From assembly GCA_002490315.1 (NCBI GenBank), contig DLKG01000022.1, positions 1-17,062 of the forward strand: 17,062 nucleotides of DNA, given 5' to 3'. The position numbers were made by a program, and so were the translations under genes. Shown here piece by piece: positions 6,922 to 15,531 of this stretch (the stretch's first letter is position 1; every line of letters starts with the position of its first letter). Under the pieces are notes generated by a model. That model ran no database searches and was not told where the DNA came from. It worked only from the letters and a program-made list of their open reading frames with translations. The DNA comes from Prevotella sp. UBA7594 (GTDB lineage Bacteria; Bacteroidota; Bacteroidia; Bacteroidales; Bacteroidaceae).

Positions 6922-7827
6922 CTACTTCACGGCCTCAACCTTAAATCCTGCCTTGCGCAGAAGCTCCAGCAGTCCGCGCTCGCCTGAGAGGTGAGCGGCT
7001 CCGACGACGAAGAGCGTCGGCTTGGCAGTCATAATGGCAGGCATCTTCTTTGCCCAGTCGGCATTGCGCTTGTAGATGAGCAGGTCCAGTTCCTCAGGCG
7101 TGGCGTCGCACGTGGCGGAGAATTTCTCGTCCACTACCTTCTGCAAGGCGTCGATGTCCTGAGCGAAGTAAGCCTTTGCCATGCGCTCGCTGAGACTGGC
7201 GTAGTAGTCCTGATTGTTGAGGAAGCAGTCGAGCAGAGCCAGCTGTCGCTTGAGTGGCGTCGAGCCGAAGAGCATGCTGCTTTGGAAACGGATAGTCTCC
7301 AGTCCGCCGATAGGCTCGTTGTTGGTCTTGGCCTGCGTCTGGAAGTAGGAGTCGATGGTGTTGGTGGGGTCGAACTCGCCCATGTGTCCCGTCATGTACT
7401 GCATCATCTCGAGCTGCGACGTGAGCGAGGCGGGCAGCAAGTGCCCCATCTGCTGCTCAACGATGGCGTTTTCAAGTCCCACACCCATCGACGCCTTGAG
7501 ATAGGCATTGAGCTTGGCGTAAGAGGCGGCACTCATCACCGACTTCAAACTCTTGCCGTCGGGCAGCATCATCTGCCGCTGGAGAAACTTCAGCGAGTCG
7601 GCGTTGAGCATGTCGTCCCATTTCACCTCGCCATACACCTGGTCGGTGGCGTCGAGAGCCTCCCTAATGCCCACTATCTTGTCGGCAAACGAGGCGCTTG
7701 CCAGATGGAACGTGCCGACAACGTAAGACGGCTTCGCCAACTGTCCGCCCGACACGCGATAGAGAAGCTGCGCACTCGACGCCATGCTGACAAGCACAAA
7801 AGCAATGGTTGCAATGATTTTCTTCAT
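6922..7827 (-). CDS. TraB/GumN-family secreted protein
   Basis: The 301-residue product belongs to the TraB/GumN family (Pfam PF01963), related in fold to Tiki and ChaN proteins. Seen directly: a signal peptide (1-19, ending MASSA before Gln20), the N-terminal YVVGTFH motif (His41), Glu67 in GEVKW, GGLET in the middle, a conserved RNADWAKKM stretch, and a C-terminal VVGAAH (His279) followed by GLLELLRKAGF. The paired GxxH and Glu residues are the proposed metal-binding or catalytic set in this family, and a protease role is suspected but unproven. I chose the ATG at 7827, not an upstream ATG at 7872, because it begins the signal peptide directly and has aaggaaa at a suitable distance. It probably leads the transcript that includes the GH95 gene. 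Confidence 0.85.
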   Translation of the reverse strand: MKKIIATIAFVLVSMASSAQLLYRVSGGQLAKPSYVVGTFHLASASFADKIVGIREALDATDQVYGEVKWDDMLNADSLKFLQRQMMLPDGKSLKSVMSAASYAKLNAYLKASMGVGLENAIVEQQMGHLLPASLTSQLEMMQYMTGHMGEFDPTNTIDSYFQTQAKTNNEPIGGLETIRFQSSMLFGSTPLKRQLALLDCFLNNQDYYASLSERMAKAYFAQDIDALQKVVDEKFSATCDATPEELDLLIYKRNADWAKKMPAIMTAKPTLFVVGAAHLSGERGLLELLRKAGFKVEAVK

Positions 7828-7895
7828 AATAGATTTCCTTACATTATTTATTTTTGATTCAAGTTCACGCAAGTATTCATCTTGCGTTCTTCATA

Positions 7896-7903
7896 CAAAT
7901 GTA
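7896..7903 (-). promoter_or_regulatory. Candidate -7 box for the TraB-family gene
   Basis: Minus-strand TACATTTG fits TAnnTTTG about 70 nt before the ATG. No good -33 box is seen. It is divergent from the box at 7948-7955. Confidence 0.4.
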
Positions 7904-7947
7904 GACAAAAATTTCTTATTTATGCCTTATGTTTAGACTTTTATTTG

Positions 7948-7955
7948 TAAATTTG
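7948..7955 (+). promoter_or_regulatory. Candidate -7 box for the SH3-like protein gene
   Basis: TAAATTTG fits TAnnTTTG and lies 28 bp before the ATG at 7984. A -33 TTTG is not evident. Confidence 0.45.
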
Positions 7956-7983
7956 CCTCATTAATTCTTAAAACCTCACAAAA

Positions 7984-8805
7984 ATGAAGAAACTATTATC
8001 CACATTTGCATTCTCACTTCTGGCATTGCCGGGAATGGCACAGCTCAACTTCAACGTACAAGCCCCAGCCAATCTTTCCTTCGTCACCATCACCACTGAC
8101 GGCGTGAATATGCGAAAGACGCCAAGCCCGCAGGGCGCCAAGCTCCTCATCGCTGACAACGAGGGTTGCTACGACTGTCCGCCCGACTACGTGTGGAACA
8201 ACGGCTCTGCCGCCCATCGCCGCCTCGAAACCGCCCATCCAAACAAAGGAGAAGTGCTGAAGAAACTCGGCACAAGTGGCGAATGGAACAAACTCGACTT
8301 CAGTGGCACGCAGGTGTACACGATGGCAAAGTTCTGCTCCGACATCACTCCGTACGACATCGTCGACTCCGACATGAAGAATCCGGAAAGCGTGACGCCC
8401 GTACCCGGCTGCCCCGGCTACTATTTCTACCCCTATGAGAACGAAGTGGTGGGAATATGCGACCTGTACATCGGAAAGAAAGCCGGCAACATCATCGTCT
8501 TCGACCGCCACGTGCCGCTGCCCATCTACAACGAGGAAGAAACCTACGCCCTGCGCTCGAAAAAAATTGAAGGCACAGACAATGAATACTACATCTACTG
8601 CAACAAGTCGATGTGCAACGTGAAGAAAGAGAAATTTGAATACGAGGGCGGCGTCAGCGTGAACGAAATCGTGCGCTTCGACACGCAGAAGCTCAATCAG
8701 AAGCTCCTCACCTTCCTCCTCAAATACGTGAAGACTGACGACACACCGTTCTATGGCGTATGCACGACTCCTGGAGCGTACGAAATTGTCGGCTTCAATC
8801 TGTAA
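7984..8805 (+). CDS. Secreted protein with SH3-like N-terminal segment, function unknown
   Basis: I do not recognise this 273-residue protein as a whole. It has a clear signal peptide (MKKLLSTFAFSLLALPGMA, likely cut before Gln20). Residues about 33-115 resemble a bacterial SH3 domain: VTITTDGVNMRKTPSPQGAKLL is the typical opening strand of such domains, and GEVLKKLGTSGEWNKL fits the later strands. There are eight cysteines in the mature part (62, 65, 118, 143, 159, 206, 211, 260), including a CYDC pair, suggesting disulfides in the periplasm or outside. The C-terminal half is rich in Tyr and charged residues with no known motif. The NahK-like kinase gene follows after 30 bp, so the two may be co-transcribed, though one product is exported and the other cytosolic. 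Confidence 0.75.
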   Translation: MKKLLSTFAFSLLALPGMAQLNFNVQAPANLSFVTITTDGVNMRKTPSPQGAKLLIADNEGCYDCPPDYVWNNGSAAHRRLETAHPNKGEVLKKLGTSGEWNKLDFSGTQVYTMAKFCSDITPYDIVDSDMKNPESVTPVPGCPGYYFYPYENEVVGICDLYIGKKAGNIIVFDRHVPLPIYNEEETYALRSKKIEGTDNEYYIYCNKSMCNVKKEKFEYEGGVSVNEIVRFDTQKLNQKLLTFLLKYVKTDDTPFYGVCTTPGAYEIVGFNL

Positions 8806-8835
8806 GGATATAGACTATAGATATCATTAATATAT

Positions 8836-9918
8836 ATGGAGATTTTAACGAAAATCATCAGCCATTTCAACATAGAGGGTACGCCCCTCGACATAAAACC
8901 GCTCGGCAACGGACTCATCAACGACACCTACAAGATAACGACCGTTGAGCCCACCGCTCCCGACTATGTGCTGCAACGCATCAACCACCACGTCTTCACC
9001 GATGTAGAACTGCTGCAGCACAACATCGAGACCGTGACGCGACACATTCGCGAGAAGCTCGAGGCAGAGGGTGTCGACGACATCGACCGCCGCGTGCTCC
9101 GCTTCATCGACACCGACGACGGCAAGACGTTCTATCACGACGCACAGGCCGACGCCTACTGGCGCATCTCCGTGTTCATCGACCACGCCGTGACCGTGGA
9201 GACCGTCGACGAGAACTCGTCCTATCACGCTGGCCACGCCTTCGGCAATTTCGAGGCGCAGCTCGCCGACATCGCCGACCAGCTCGGAGAAACCATACCC
9301 GACTTCCACAACATGTGCCTGCGCCGCGACCAACTGCGCGAGGTGGTGAAGAGCAATCCTGCGGGGCGCGCTGCCGGAGTAGCCGACTTCATTGCCGAGA
9401 TAGAGAGCCGCATGGACGAGATGTGTCTCGGCCAGCGCCTGCTTGCCGAGGGCAAGCTGCAGAAGCGCGTGTGCCACTGCGACACGAAGGTGAACAACAT
9501 GATGTTCGACGACAAGGGCAATGTGCTCTGCGTCATCGACCTCGATACGGTGATGCCCTCGCTCTTCGTCAGCGACTACGGCGACTTCCTGCGCACTGCC
9601 GCCAACACCGTGGCGGAGGACTCGCCCGAGTACGGCGACATCGACTTCCGCATGGACATCTTCCGAGCTTTCACACGCGGATACATGGAGTCGGCAACGT
9701 TCCTCACGCCGCTCGAAATCTCGCTCCTGCCCTACGCTGCCAAGCTCTTCCCCTACATGCAGTGTGTGCGCTTCCTTTGGGACTACCTCTCGGGCGACCA
9801 CTACTGGAAGTGCCAATATGCCGACCACAATCTCACACGCGCACGCAACCAGTGGCATCTCTTCCTCAAGGTATGCGAGCACGAGGCCGAGATGAAGTCC
9901 TTCATCGAAAGCCTGTAG
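8836..9918 (+). CDS. NahK-like sugar kinase (aminoglycoside phosphotransferase family)
   Basis: The 360-residue protein has the APH/choline-kinase fold: an N-terminal glycine-rich turn LGNGLINDTY (23-32), VLQRIN (45-50) where the family often has its nucleotide-binding region, the catalytic loop HCDTKVNN (214-221, catalytic Asp216 and Asn221), and the metal-binding IDLDT (Asp235, Asp237). The order and wording of these motifs resemble N-acetylhexosamine 1-kinase (NahK) and related Bacteroidota proteins annotated near mucin-degrading functions, so phosphorylation of GlcNAc/GalNAc or another free sugar is the best guess. Substrate is not provable here. The absence of a signal peptide places it in the cytosol. 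Codon use is GC-rich, unlike the restriction locus downstream. It closely follows the SH3-like gene. Confidence 0.78.
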   Translation: MEILTKIISHFNIEGTPLDIKPLGNGLINDTYKITTVEPTAPDYVLQRINHHVFTDVELLQHNIETVTRHIREKLEAEGVDDIDRRVLRFIDTDDGKTFYHDAQADAYWRISVFIDHAVTVETVDENSSYHAGHAFGNFEAQLADIADQLGETIPDFHNMCLRRDQLREVVKSNPAGRAAGVADFIAEIESRMDEMCLGQRLLAEGKLQKRVCHCDTKVNNMMFDDKGNVLCVIDLDTVMPSLFVSDYGDFLRTAANTVAEDSPEYGDIDFRMDIFRAFTRGYMESATFLTPLEISLLPYAAKLFPYMQCVRFLWDYLSGDHYWKCQYADHNLTRARNQWHLFLKVCEHEAEMKSFIESL

Positions 9919-9924
9919 CCCACA

Positions 9925-10021
9925 ATAACCGGGAGAAGGGACGCCCTCGTCCCCGACACTGTCAGTAAGATTATCTATTTTAAACACATTTGGGGACGAG
10001 GGCGTCCCCTCTCCCGGTTAT
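9925..10021. repeat. 97-bp element with 30-bp inverted repeat ends
   Basis: The left arm 9925-9954 and right arm 9992-10021 are inverted copies matching at 29 of 30 positions, around a 37-nt AT-rich centre. Within each arm gggacg-ccct-cgtccc can itself fold. It starts 7 nt after the kinase stop codon. It may act as a terminator, though no T-run follows, or be a MITE-like or REP-like repeat. No flanking target duplication is seen. Confidence 0.9.
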
Positions 10022-10065
10022 AGTTGCATTGCCTTCCCTCTCCCCGTTATAGTTGCATTGCCTTC
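10007..10065. repeat. Tandem duplication, 29-bp period
   Basis: 10007-10036 and 10036-10065 are 30-nt copies overlapping by one base and differing at one position (cccgg against ccccg). The first copy includes the end of the inverted-repeat arm, so part of the arm has been duplicated to the right. Confidence 0.85.
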
Positions 10066-10084
10066 AAAATTGCCCGACATATCA

Positions 10085-10116
10085 TTTGGTCATTCCATTA
10101 TTTTTCATTACCTTTG
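10085..10116 (+). promoter_or_regulatory. Promoter of tRNA-Leu
   Basis: TTTG (10085-10088), a 20-bp spacer, then TACCTTTG (10109-10116), 12 bp before the tRNA. It is almost the same as the tRNA-Pro promoter. Confidence 0.85.
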
Positions 10117-10128
10117 CATCCACAAAAT

Positions 10129-10210
10129 GCGCTTGTGGCGGAATTGGTAGACGCGCCAGACTTAGGATCTGGTGTTTTAGGACGTGTAGGTTCGAGTCCT
10201 ATCAGGCGCA
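10129..10210 (+). tRNA. tRNA-Leu, anticodon TAG
   Basis: This 82-nt class II tRNA has acceptor stem gcgcttg paired with caggcgc (one G-U), discriminator A at 10210, and anticodon stem ccaga/tctgg around the loop cttagga with TAG at 10163-10165. A long variable arm and the gttcgagtc T-loop follow, as expected for leucine. CCA is not encoded. It reads CUA and probably other CUN codons. The restriction locus begins about 230 bp downstream. Confidence 0.95.
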
Positions 10211-10217
10211 CCCAGAG

Positions 10218-10255
10218 AAATCCTAACTGCTTGAATATAAGCGGTTAGGATTTTT
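10218..10255 (+). terminator. Intrinsic terminator of tRNA-Leu
   Basis: aaatcctaac (10218-10227) pairs with gttaggattt, extended inward by tgctt/aagcg with one G-U, and the stem ends in a T-run to 10255. Confidence 0.9.
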
Positions 10256-10267
10256 GCTTTTATGAAA

Positions 10268-10319
10268 TTGCCGAGTTCTTACCGAGTTATTAAGAGCTTA
10301 TCTGTATAATCCTCGGCAA
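10268..10319. repeat. Inverted repeat ttgccgag/ctcggcaa
   Basis: ttgccgag (10268-10275) and ctcggcaa (10312-10319) are perfect 8-bp inverted repeats 36 bp apart, with a further accgag word between them. The rest of 10320-10440 is AT-rich, with no gene seen. Confidence 0.5.
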
Positions 10320-10432
10320 AAGTGTCATAATATCAATTTCAACATATTATTTTTACACATAAAAGAGAAAACAACGCAGCCCTATTTCTGTTATTTCATG
10401 TTAAAATTCCTCTACGAATATATTATTATAAT

Positions 10433-10450
10433 GCAAATCACTATCTTTGC
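10433..10450 (+). promoter_or_regulatory. -7 box and possible operator of the restriction locus
   Basis: TATCTTTG (10442-10449) matches the -7 consensus 27 bp before the XRE gene start. It is overlapped by gcaaa (10433-10437) and tttgc (10446-10450), an inverted repeat with an 8-bp centre. A site like this could be bound by the adjacent XRE regulator, but that is inference. No good -33 box is present. Confidence 0.4.
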
Positions 10451-10476
10451 GTTAAATTCATTATAGTTACTGCAAT

Positions 10477-10674
10477 ATGGAAGATTTGAATCAACTTAAG
10501 TTGGTACTGGTTAAAAAAAAGAAGACCAACAAATGGTTGGCTGAACAGTTGAATGTAAATCAGACAACTGTTTCTAAATGGTGTACGAATACCAGTCAGC
10601 CAGATTTGGCAACACTGAAACGTATTTCAGAGTTGTTGAATGTCAATGTGAGTGAAATTATAAATTTTGATTAA
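10477..10674 (+). CDS. Small XRE-family regulator of the restriction locus
   Basis: The 65-residue protein is almost entirely a Cro/C1-type helix-turn-helix: WLAEQLNVNQTTVSKWCTNT (20-39) holds the scaffold and recognition helices, followed by PDLATLKRISELLNV and a short tail. Its stop is 9 bp before the hsdR start, so the two are surely co-transcribed. The size and position match controller (C-protein-like) regulators of restriction-modification operons, which time nuclease expression after the methylase on entry to a new host. Here it stands before the restriction gene, not the methylase. An imperfect operator-like repeat overlaps the promoter. The regulatory target is inferred. Confidence 0.85.
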   Translation: MEDLNQLKLVLVKKKKTNKWLAEQLNVNQTTVSKWCTNTSQPDLATLKRISELLNVNVSEIINFD

Positions 10675-10683
10675 AGTCGGGCC

Positions 10684-13600
10684 ATGGGAAATTCTAACTT
10701 TAATGAGAATACCAGAGTGCAAGTTCCGGCTGCACTTCATCTATGCAAGTTGGGCTATACTTACTTGGATAACATCATCGCATATGACACCAAGACGAAT
10801 ATCCTTATTGACGTTTTCCTGAATGCCGTGAAACGTCTCAATCCGTCCATGACAAGTCAGGAGGTATCGCTGTTGTTCTCAAAGATTGTTAATATCGCCA
10901 ACAATGATGATTTAGGGCGTGAGTTCTATCAGATGCTTTCTTCCAATAACGGAATAAAGCTTATTGATTTTGACAATCCCGACAACAACGATTGGCATGT
11001 CACCACGGAGTTTACTTGTGAAAATGTGGATACCGAAGATAATTTCCGTCCCGACATCACCTGTTTCGTCAATGGTTTACCACTGGCTTTTATCGAGGTG
11101 AAGAAGCCCAATAATCATGAGGGCATCTTGGCGGAGCGTGAACGCATCAACACCCGTATGAGCAAGGCGTGCTTCCGCCGCTTCTTCAACATTACGCAGT
11201 TGATGATATTCTCCAACAATCAGGAGTACGACAATGAGAGCCGTGTGCCTATCCAGGGTGCATTCTATTGCTGCTCTGCTAAGGGAAAGGCTTTCTTCAA
11301 TGTGTTCCGTGAGGAGAACAAGTCGTTTGTTCCCAATTTTCCATACAAGGAGATAACGGATGAGGACGAATATAAAGTGTTGAAGCATCGCAACTGTGTG
11401 GTCATAAAGAATCTTAAGGAATATCAGACCAACAAGGATGTCAATACTCCCACCAACCGCATCATCACTTCAATGCTCAGCAAGGAGCGTTTCCTTTTCT
11501 TGCTTCGCTATGGCATAGCGTATGTTGAGCGCAAGGTGGAACTGGATGACGGCACGCAGGGTACTACGCTGCAAAAGCAAATTATGCGCTATCAGCAGAT
11601 GTTCGCTTCTTATGCCATCCGCCGTACATTGAATAATGGAGTAAAGAGTGGTATCATTTGGCACACACAGGGTAGCGGCAAGACGGCTTTGGCTTATTAC
11701 AGTGTCCGCAGCCTTACTGACTTCTTCGCTAAGAAGAATATTGTGGCTAAGTTTTATTTCATTGTTGACCGCATCGACCTTATGGAACAGGCTACTGATG
11801 AGTTTGCCGCTCGCGGTCTTATCGTGCATAATGCTAAAAGTCGTGAGGAACTGATGAATGACATTGCCAGTCGCTCTATCACGCAGAACAACGAAGGCAA
11901 GCTGGAGATAATGGTGGTCAATATACAGAAGTTTAAGGAGGACAAGGCCAAGGTATTGGTTGATGACAGTTACAGCACCAACTTGCAGCGTATCTTTTTT
12001 ATCGACGAGGCTCACCGTGGGTATAATCCCAAGGGCAGCTTCCTTGCCAATTTGCTCGAGGCTGACCATAACGCCGTGAAGATTGCGCTTACCGGCACGC
12101 CGCTTCTGAAGGAGGAGCGCGAGTCGTGGCGTGTCTTCGGCGACTATATCCATACTTATTATTATGACAAGTCTATTGCTGACGGCTATACTTGCAAACT
12201 GATGCGCGAGCCTGTCGAGACGATATACAAGGAGAAAATTGAAGATATACTCGACAAACTGGCGGGAAGTGTGCAGGTTAAGAAGTCTGACATCGACCGC
12301 AACAAGATTATCGAGGATGACAGCTATCTCAATGCGTTGCTTGACTATATAATATCCGACTTCCGCCGTTTCCGCAGGGAGCAGAATGACGATTCTGTCG
12401 GAGCGATGATTGTCTGCAAGACCAATCCTCAGGCAAGGGAGATGTTCCGCCTGTGGCAGGAGCGGTTCCATAATGCTGAGAAAATATGGCACCATAAGGA
12501 GGAACAACTCGGTATGGCGGCTGAGCCGATGGTTTTGCCTTCCGGTTATAGACCTTTGACGACTTCGCTTATCCTGCATGACGAGGGGGACAAGATGGAG
12601 CGTAAGGAATATATCGAAGGCTTTAAAAAACTTCAGGAAGTGGATGTGCTCATTGTCAACAAGATGCTTCTCACTGGCTTTGATGCTCCGCGTCTGAAGA
12701 AGTTGTATCTTGGACGATCTCTCGACGGGCATGACCTTTTGCAGGCTTTGACTCGTGTCAACCGCCCCTACCATGATTTCAAATATGGCTATGTGGTGGA
12801 CTTCGTGAACATCAAGGAGAATTTCGATGCCACTAACGACCGCTACCTGCGTGAACTTAACCGCACTACTGATGATGCTGGTGCCGGACAGAACAATATC
12901 GCCAATGACGTGATGGTGACTAAGGAGGAGGTGGAAGCCAAGATTAAGCAGGTAAAAGGTGTGCTATTCAACTTCACCACCGACAATATGGAGGAGTTCC
13001 GCAAACAGATTGACGAGATTGACAATAAGGACAGTTTGTATGAGCTGCGCAACACGCTTTCGGAGGCGAAGGCTATTGTCAATCAGGTTCGTTCTTTCGG
13101 CGACGAGGAGACGAAAAAGAGACTTGATTCTCTTCCCACAGGCACCATTCCTACGCTTATCACTGAGGTAACACACCGCATTGAGCGCATCAATCTTCTT
13201 GAGAATACGGAGCATAAGGCTGACGTGTCGGGCATTATCAACGTGGCTCTCTCGGAATTGGAGTTTGAGTTTAAGAAGGGTATGCCTGAGGAGATGCGCA
13301 TCATCGTCAACGACATCCGTGAACGGTGTGAGCGTGTTCAGGCAGAGTTTGAGGCGAACTTCGACACAAAGGAGGACAAATATGTTATTCTTGCCGACGA
13401 GTTCCGCGAGTATTTCCGCAAAAAGGGCTTTGTGCCAAAGGATACGGCTGATGCAAAGGAGAGCATACAGTATATGGATGAGGTGATGAAGAAGATACGC
13501 GAAATCAATCGCCGCAACCGTATTTTGAAAAGCAAGTACAAGGGCGACGAGCGGTTTGTACGCATACACAAACGCATTGAGGAGCAAAACGAAAAGCGCG

Positions 13601-13851
13601 AAAAGCCTATCATCTCCAAACAGGAATACGAGATTGCGGAGAACCTTGCCAATATGAAGCAGGACATCGACCGCATGATTTTCCTTGACATCAACAAGCT
13701 CGACAATGTGCCGGCTTTCCAGCAGGATGTGCTTGCCATCATTGGCAAGGAACTCCTGAAAATGCATATTCGGGCGGACATCAAGGATCGCAAGTTTATC
13801 AACAATCTTATCACAACTGAATATTTACAACAACGCAACTACGCATATTAA
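10684..13851 (+). CDS. hsdR: Type I restriction enzyme, restriction/translocation subunit
   Basis: This 1055-residue protein is a complete HsdR. The N-terminal nuclease domain shows the PD-(D/E)xK set: Asp124 in RPDITC, then Glu138 and Lys140 in FIEVKK. The SWI2-type motor follows: motif I QGSGKT (329-334), motif II DEAH (441-444), motif III ALTGTP (468-473), and motif VI TRVNRPY (690-696). The C-terminal 350 residues are a charged helical region that would contact the methylase core. In the R2M2S1 complex it uses ATP to pull unmethylated DNA and cuts it far from the site. The length is close to type IC enzymes such as EcoR124I. No frameshift or lost catalytic residue is seen, so it should be active. 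hsdM starts 3 bp after its stop. Confidence 0.96.
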   Translation: MGNSNFNENTRVQVPAALHLCKLGYTYLDNIIAYDTKTNILIDVFLNAVKRLNPSMTSQEVSLLFSKIVNIANNDDLGREFYQMLSSNNGIKLIDFDNPDNNDWHVTTEFTCENVDTEDNFRPDITCFVNGLPLAFIEVKKPNNHEGILAERERINTRMSKACFRRFFNITQLMIFSNNQEYDNESRVPIQGAFYCCSAKGKAFFNVFREENKSFVPNFPYKEITDEDEYKVLKHRNCVVIKNLKEYQTNKDVNTPTNRIITSMLSKERFLFLLRYGIAYVERKVELDDGTQGTTLQKQIMRYQQMFASYAIRRTLNNGVKSGIIWHTQGSGKTALAYYSVRSLTDFFAKKNIVAKFYFIVDRIDLMEQATDEFAARGLIVHNAKSREELMNDIASRSITQNNEGKLEIMVVNIQKFKEDKAKVLVDDSYSTNLQRIFFIDEAHRGYNPKGSFLANLLEADHNAVKIALTGTPLLKEERESWRVFGDYIHTYYYDKSIADGYTCKLMREPVETIYKEKIEDILDKLAGSVQVKKSDIDRNKIIEDDSYLNALLDYIISDFRRFRREQNDDSVGAMIVCKTNPQAREMFRLWQERFHNAEKIWHHKEEQLGMAAEPMVLPSGYRPLTTSLILHDEGDKMERKEYIEGFKKLQEVDVLIVNKMLLTGFDAPRLKKLYLGRSLDGHDLLQALTRVNRPYHDFKYGYVVDFVNIKENFDATNDRYLRELNRTTDDAGAGQNNIANDVMVTKEEVEAKIKQVKGVLFNFTTDNMEEFRKQIDEIDNKDSLYELRNTLSEAKAIVNQVRSFGDEETKKRLDSLPTGTIPTLITEVTHRIERINLLENTEHKADVSGIINVALSELEFEFKKGMPEEMRIIVNDIRERCERVQAEFEANFDTKEDKYVILADEFREYFRKKGFVPKDTADAKESIQYMDEVMKKIREINRRNRILKSKYKGDERFVRIHKRIEEQNEKREKPIISKQEYEIAENLANMKQDIDRMIFLDINKLDNVPAFQQDVLAIIGKELLKMHIRADIKDRKFINNLITTEYLQQRNYAY

Positions 13852-13854
13852 ATA

Positions 13855-15531
13855 ATGAGCAATATCAATATATCGGAGGCTACTATCGCCCTCATTGATT
13901 CTTTGAAGAGTACTACCGGGGCTTTCGGCTTGGCTGGTACGGGCAGCGAATACAAGATTGTAACGGAGATGTTCCTTTACAAGTTTTTCAACGACAAGTT
14001 CGGCTATGAGGCCAAACGCGACGAGGTGTATGGCGAGCGGTTGAGAAACGCCGAGAAATGGGATGCTGAGTATGACTCTTTCACAGAGGACGAGGTGGAG
14101 GACTTGTTCAGTTATCTGCCGCACTCGGTGCCGCGCATGAAGCCTGAGCATACGCTTTCGCATCTTTACAACTCTGCCACTAAGGGCGACTTCTCTACGC
14201 TGCTCGACGCTACACTCGTTGACATCGCATCCCTCAATGCCGACACATTCTCTGTCTCTACTTCGGGCAAGAGTAAGGTGAACATTTTCTTTCCGCTTAC
14301 CACTTATGTTACTGACACGCAGAAGCGTGACGAGTTTGCCAAGGCTCTTATGCGTAATGTGGCTTCATTCAACTTTGAGGATGTGTTTGATGAGAAATAC
14401 GATTTCTTCTCTCATATCTTCGAGTATCTTCTGAAGGGCTTTAACAATGCCGGTGGTGGCAAGTATGCAGAATATTACACGCCTCGTGCCATTGCGCAGG
14501 TGATGGCTCGGCTGCTGGTTGGCGATAATGCAGACCTTCGTGGCATCACTTGCTATGACCCGTCGGCTGGTACTGGCACGCTGCTCATGGCGCTCGCCCA
14601 TCAGATTGGCGAGGATCGCTGCTCCATCTATTCGCAGGATATTTCGGAGAAATCGTCGGAGATGCTTCGTCTTAATCTTATTCTCAACAATTTTGCTGCT
14701 TCGCTGCCTAACGTGGTGCAGGGAAACACGCTCACTGAGCCTTCGCACAAGGAGAGCAACGGGGTGCTGAAGAAGTTTGACTTCATCGTCAGCAACCCTC
14801 CGTTCAAGCTCGACTTCCCTGAATACCGTGACACGCTTGCTGCTGACACCATCCGCTTCTGGGCTGGCGTTCCTAACGCTGTGAAAAAGGTTGATCCCAA
14901 CAAGCCGAAGATGGCTATATACACTTGCTTTATCCAACATCTGCTTAACTCGCTGAAACCTACGGGTAAGGGTGCCATCGTCATCCCTACCGGATTTATC
15001 ACTTCCAAGAGCGGTGTGGAGAAGCGTATCTTGCAGCGCATCGTGGACGAGAAATGGGTGTACGGCTGCGTTTCCATGCCGTCTAACGTGTTTGCTACTA
15101 CGGGTACTAATGTGTCGGTGCTTTTCTTCGACAAGAGCGCAAAGAGCGATAAGGTGATTCTAATTGATGCAAGCAAACTCGGTGAGGAATACAAGGAGGG
15201 CAACAACCAGAAGCGCAGGCTCCGCGATTTTGAGATTGACAAGATTGTCAATACATTCCAGAACAAGGAGGCGGTGGACGACTTCTCGGTTGCCGTGACT
15301 TACGACGAGATTAAGGAAAAAGGTTACAGTCTGTCGGCTGGGCAGTATTTCGACATCAAGATTGACTATGTTGACATCACAGAGGAGGAGTTCAATCGCC
15401 GCATGGACAACTACAAGTCTACTCTGAAAGCGCAGTTTGAGGAGAGCCATCGTCTTGAAACGGAGATTCTGAAGCAGCTGGACTGCATTTCGTTTGATAC
15501 TAATGTTGGAAAGGGTACCGAACATGAGTAA
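13855..15531 (+). CDS. hsdM: Type I DNA adenine methyltransferase subunit
   Basis: The 558-residue protein has an N-terminal helical HsdM domain, then an N6-adenine methylase domain. KYAEYYTPRAIA (203-214) is the usual segment before the catalytic fold, DPSAGTGTLL (235-244) is the S-adenosylmethionine-binding motif I, and NPPF (314-317) is the catalytic motif IV. With HsdS it forms the M2S1 methylase that protects host sites. It is slightly longer than EcoR124I HsdM, within family range. Translation is probably coupled to hsdR upstream, and the next gene overlaps its last 8 nt. All key residues are present. Confidence 0.96.
   Translation: MSNINISEATIALIDSLKSTTGAFGLAGTGSEYKIVTEMFLYKFFNDKFGYEAKRDEVYGERLRNAEKWDAEYDSFTEDEVEDLFSYLPHSVPRMKPEHTLSHLYNSATKGDFSTLLDATLVDIASLNADTFSVSTSGKSKVNIFFPLTTYVTDTQKRDEFAKALMRNVASFNFEDVFDEKYDFFSHIFEYLLKGFNNAGGGKYAEYYTPRAIAQVMARLLVGDNADLRGITCYDPSAGTGTLLMALAHQIGEDRCSIYSQDISEKSSEMLRLNLILNNFAASLPNVVQGNTLTEPSHKESNGVLKKFDFIVSNPPFKLDFPEYRDTLAADTIRFWAGVPNAVKKVDPNKPKMAIYTCFIQHLLNSLKPTGKGAIVIPTGFITSKSGVEKRILQRIVDEKWVYGCVSMPSNVFATTGTNVSVLFFDKSAKSDKVILIDASKLGEEYKEGNNQKRRLRDFEIDKIVNTFQNKEAVDDFSVAVTYDEIKEKGYSLSAGQYFDIKIDYVDITEEEFNRRMDNYKSTLKAQFEESHRLETEILKQLDCISFDTNVGKGTEHE

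Noticed and set aside
7828..7872. Upstream start for the TraB-family protein
   Set aside because: It would put 15 charged residues before an evident signal peptide; the ATG at 7827 has a better leader.
10129..10476. attL-type duplication of the tRNA-Leu 3' end
   Set aside because: No second copy of the tRNA 3' end was found downstream within the window.
15494..15523. Upstream start for rhuM
   Set aside because: It would extend the overlap into hsdM by 38 nt and add 10 residues not typical of the family.
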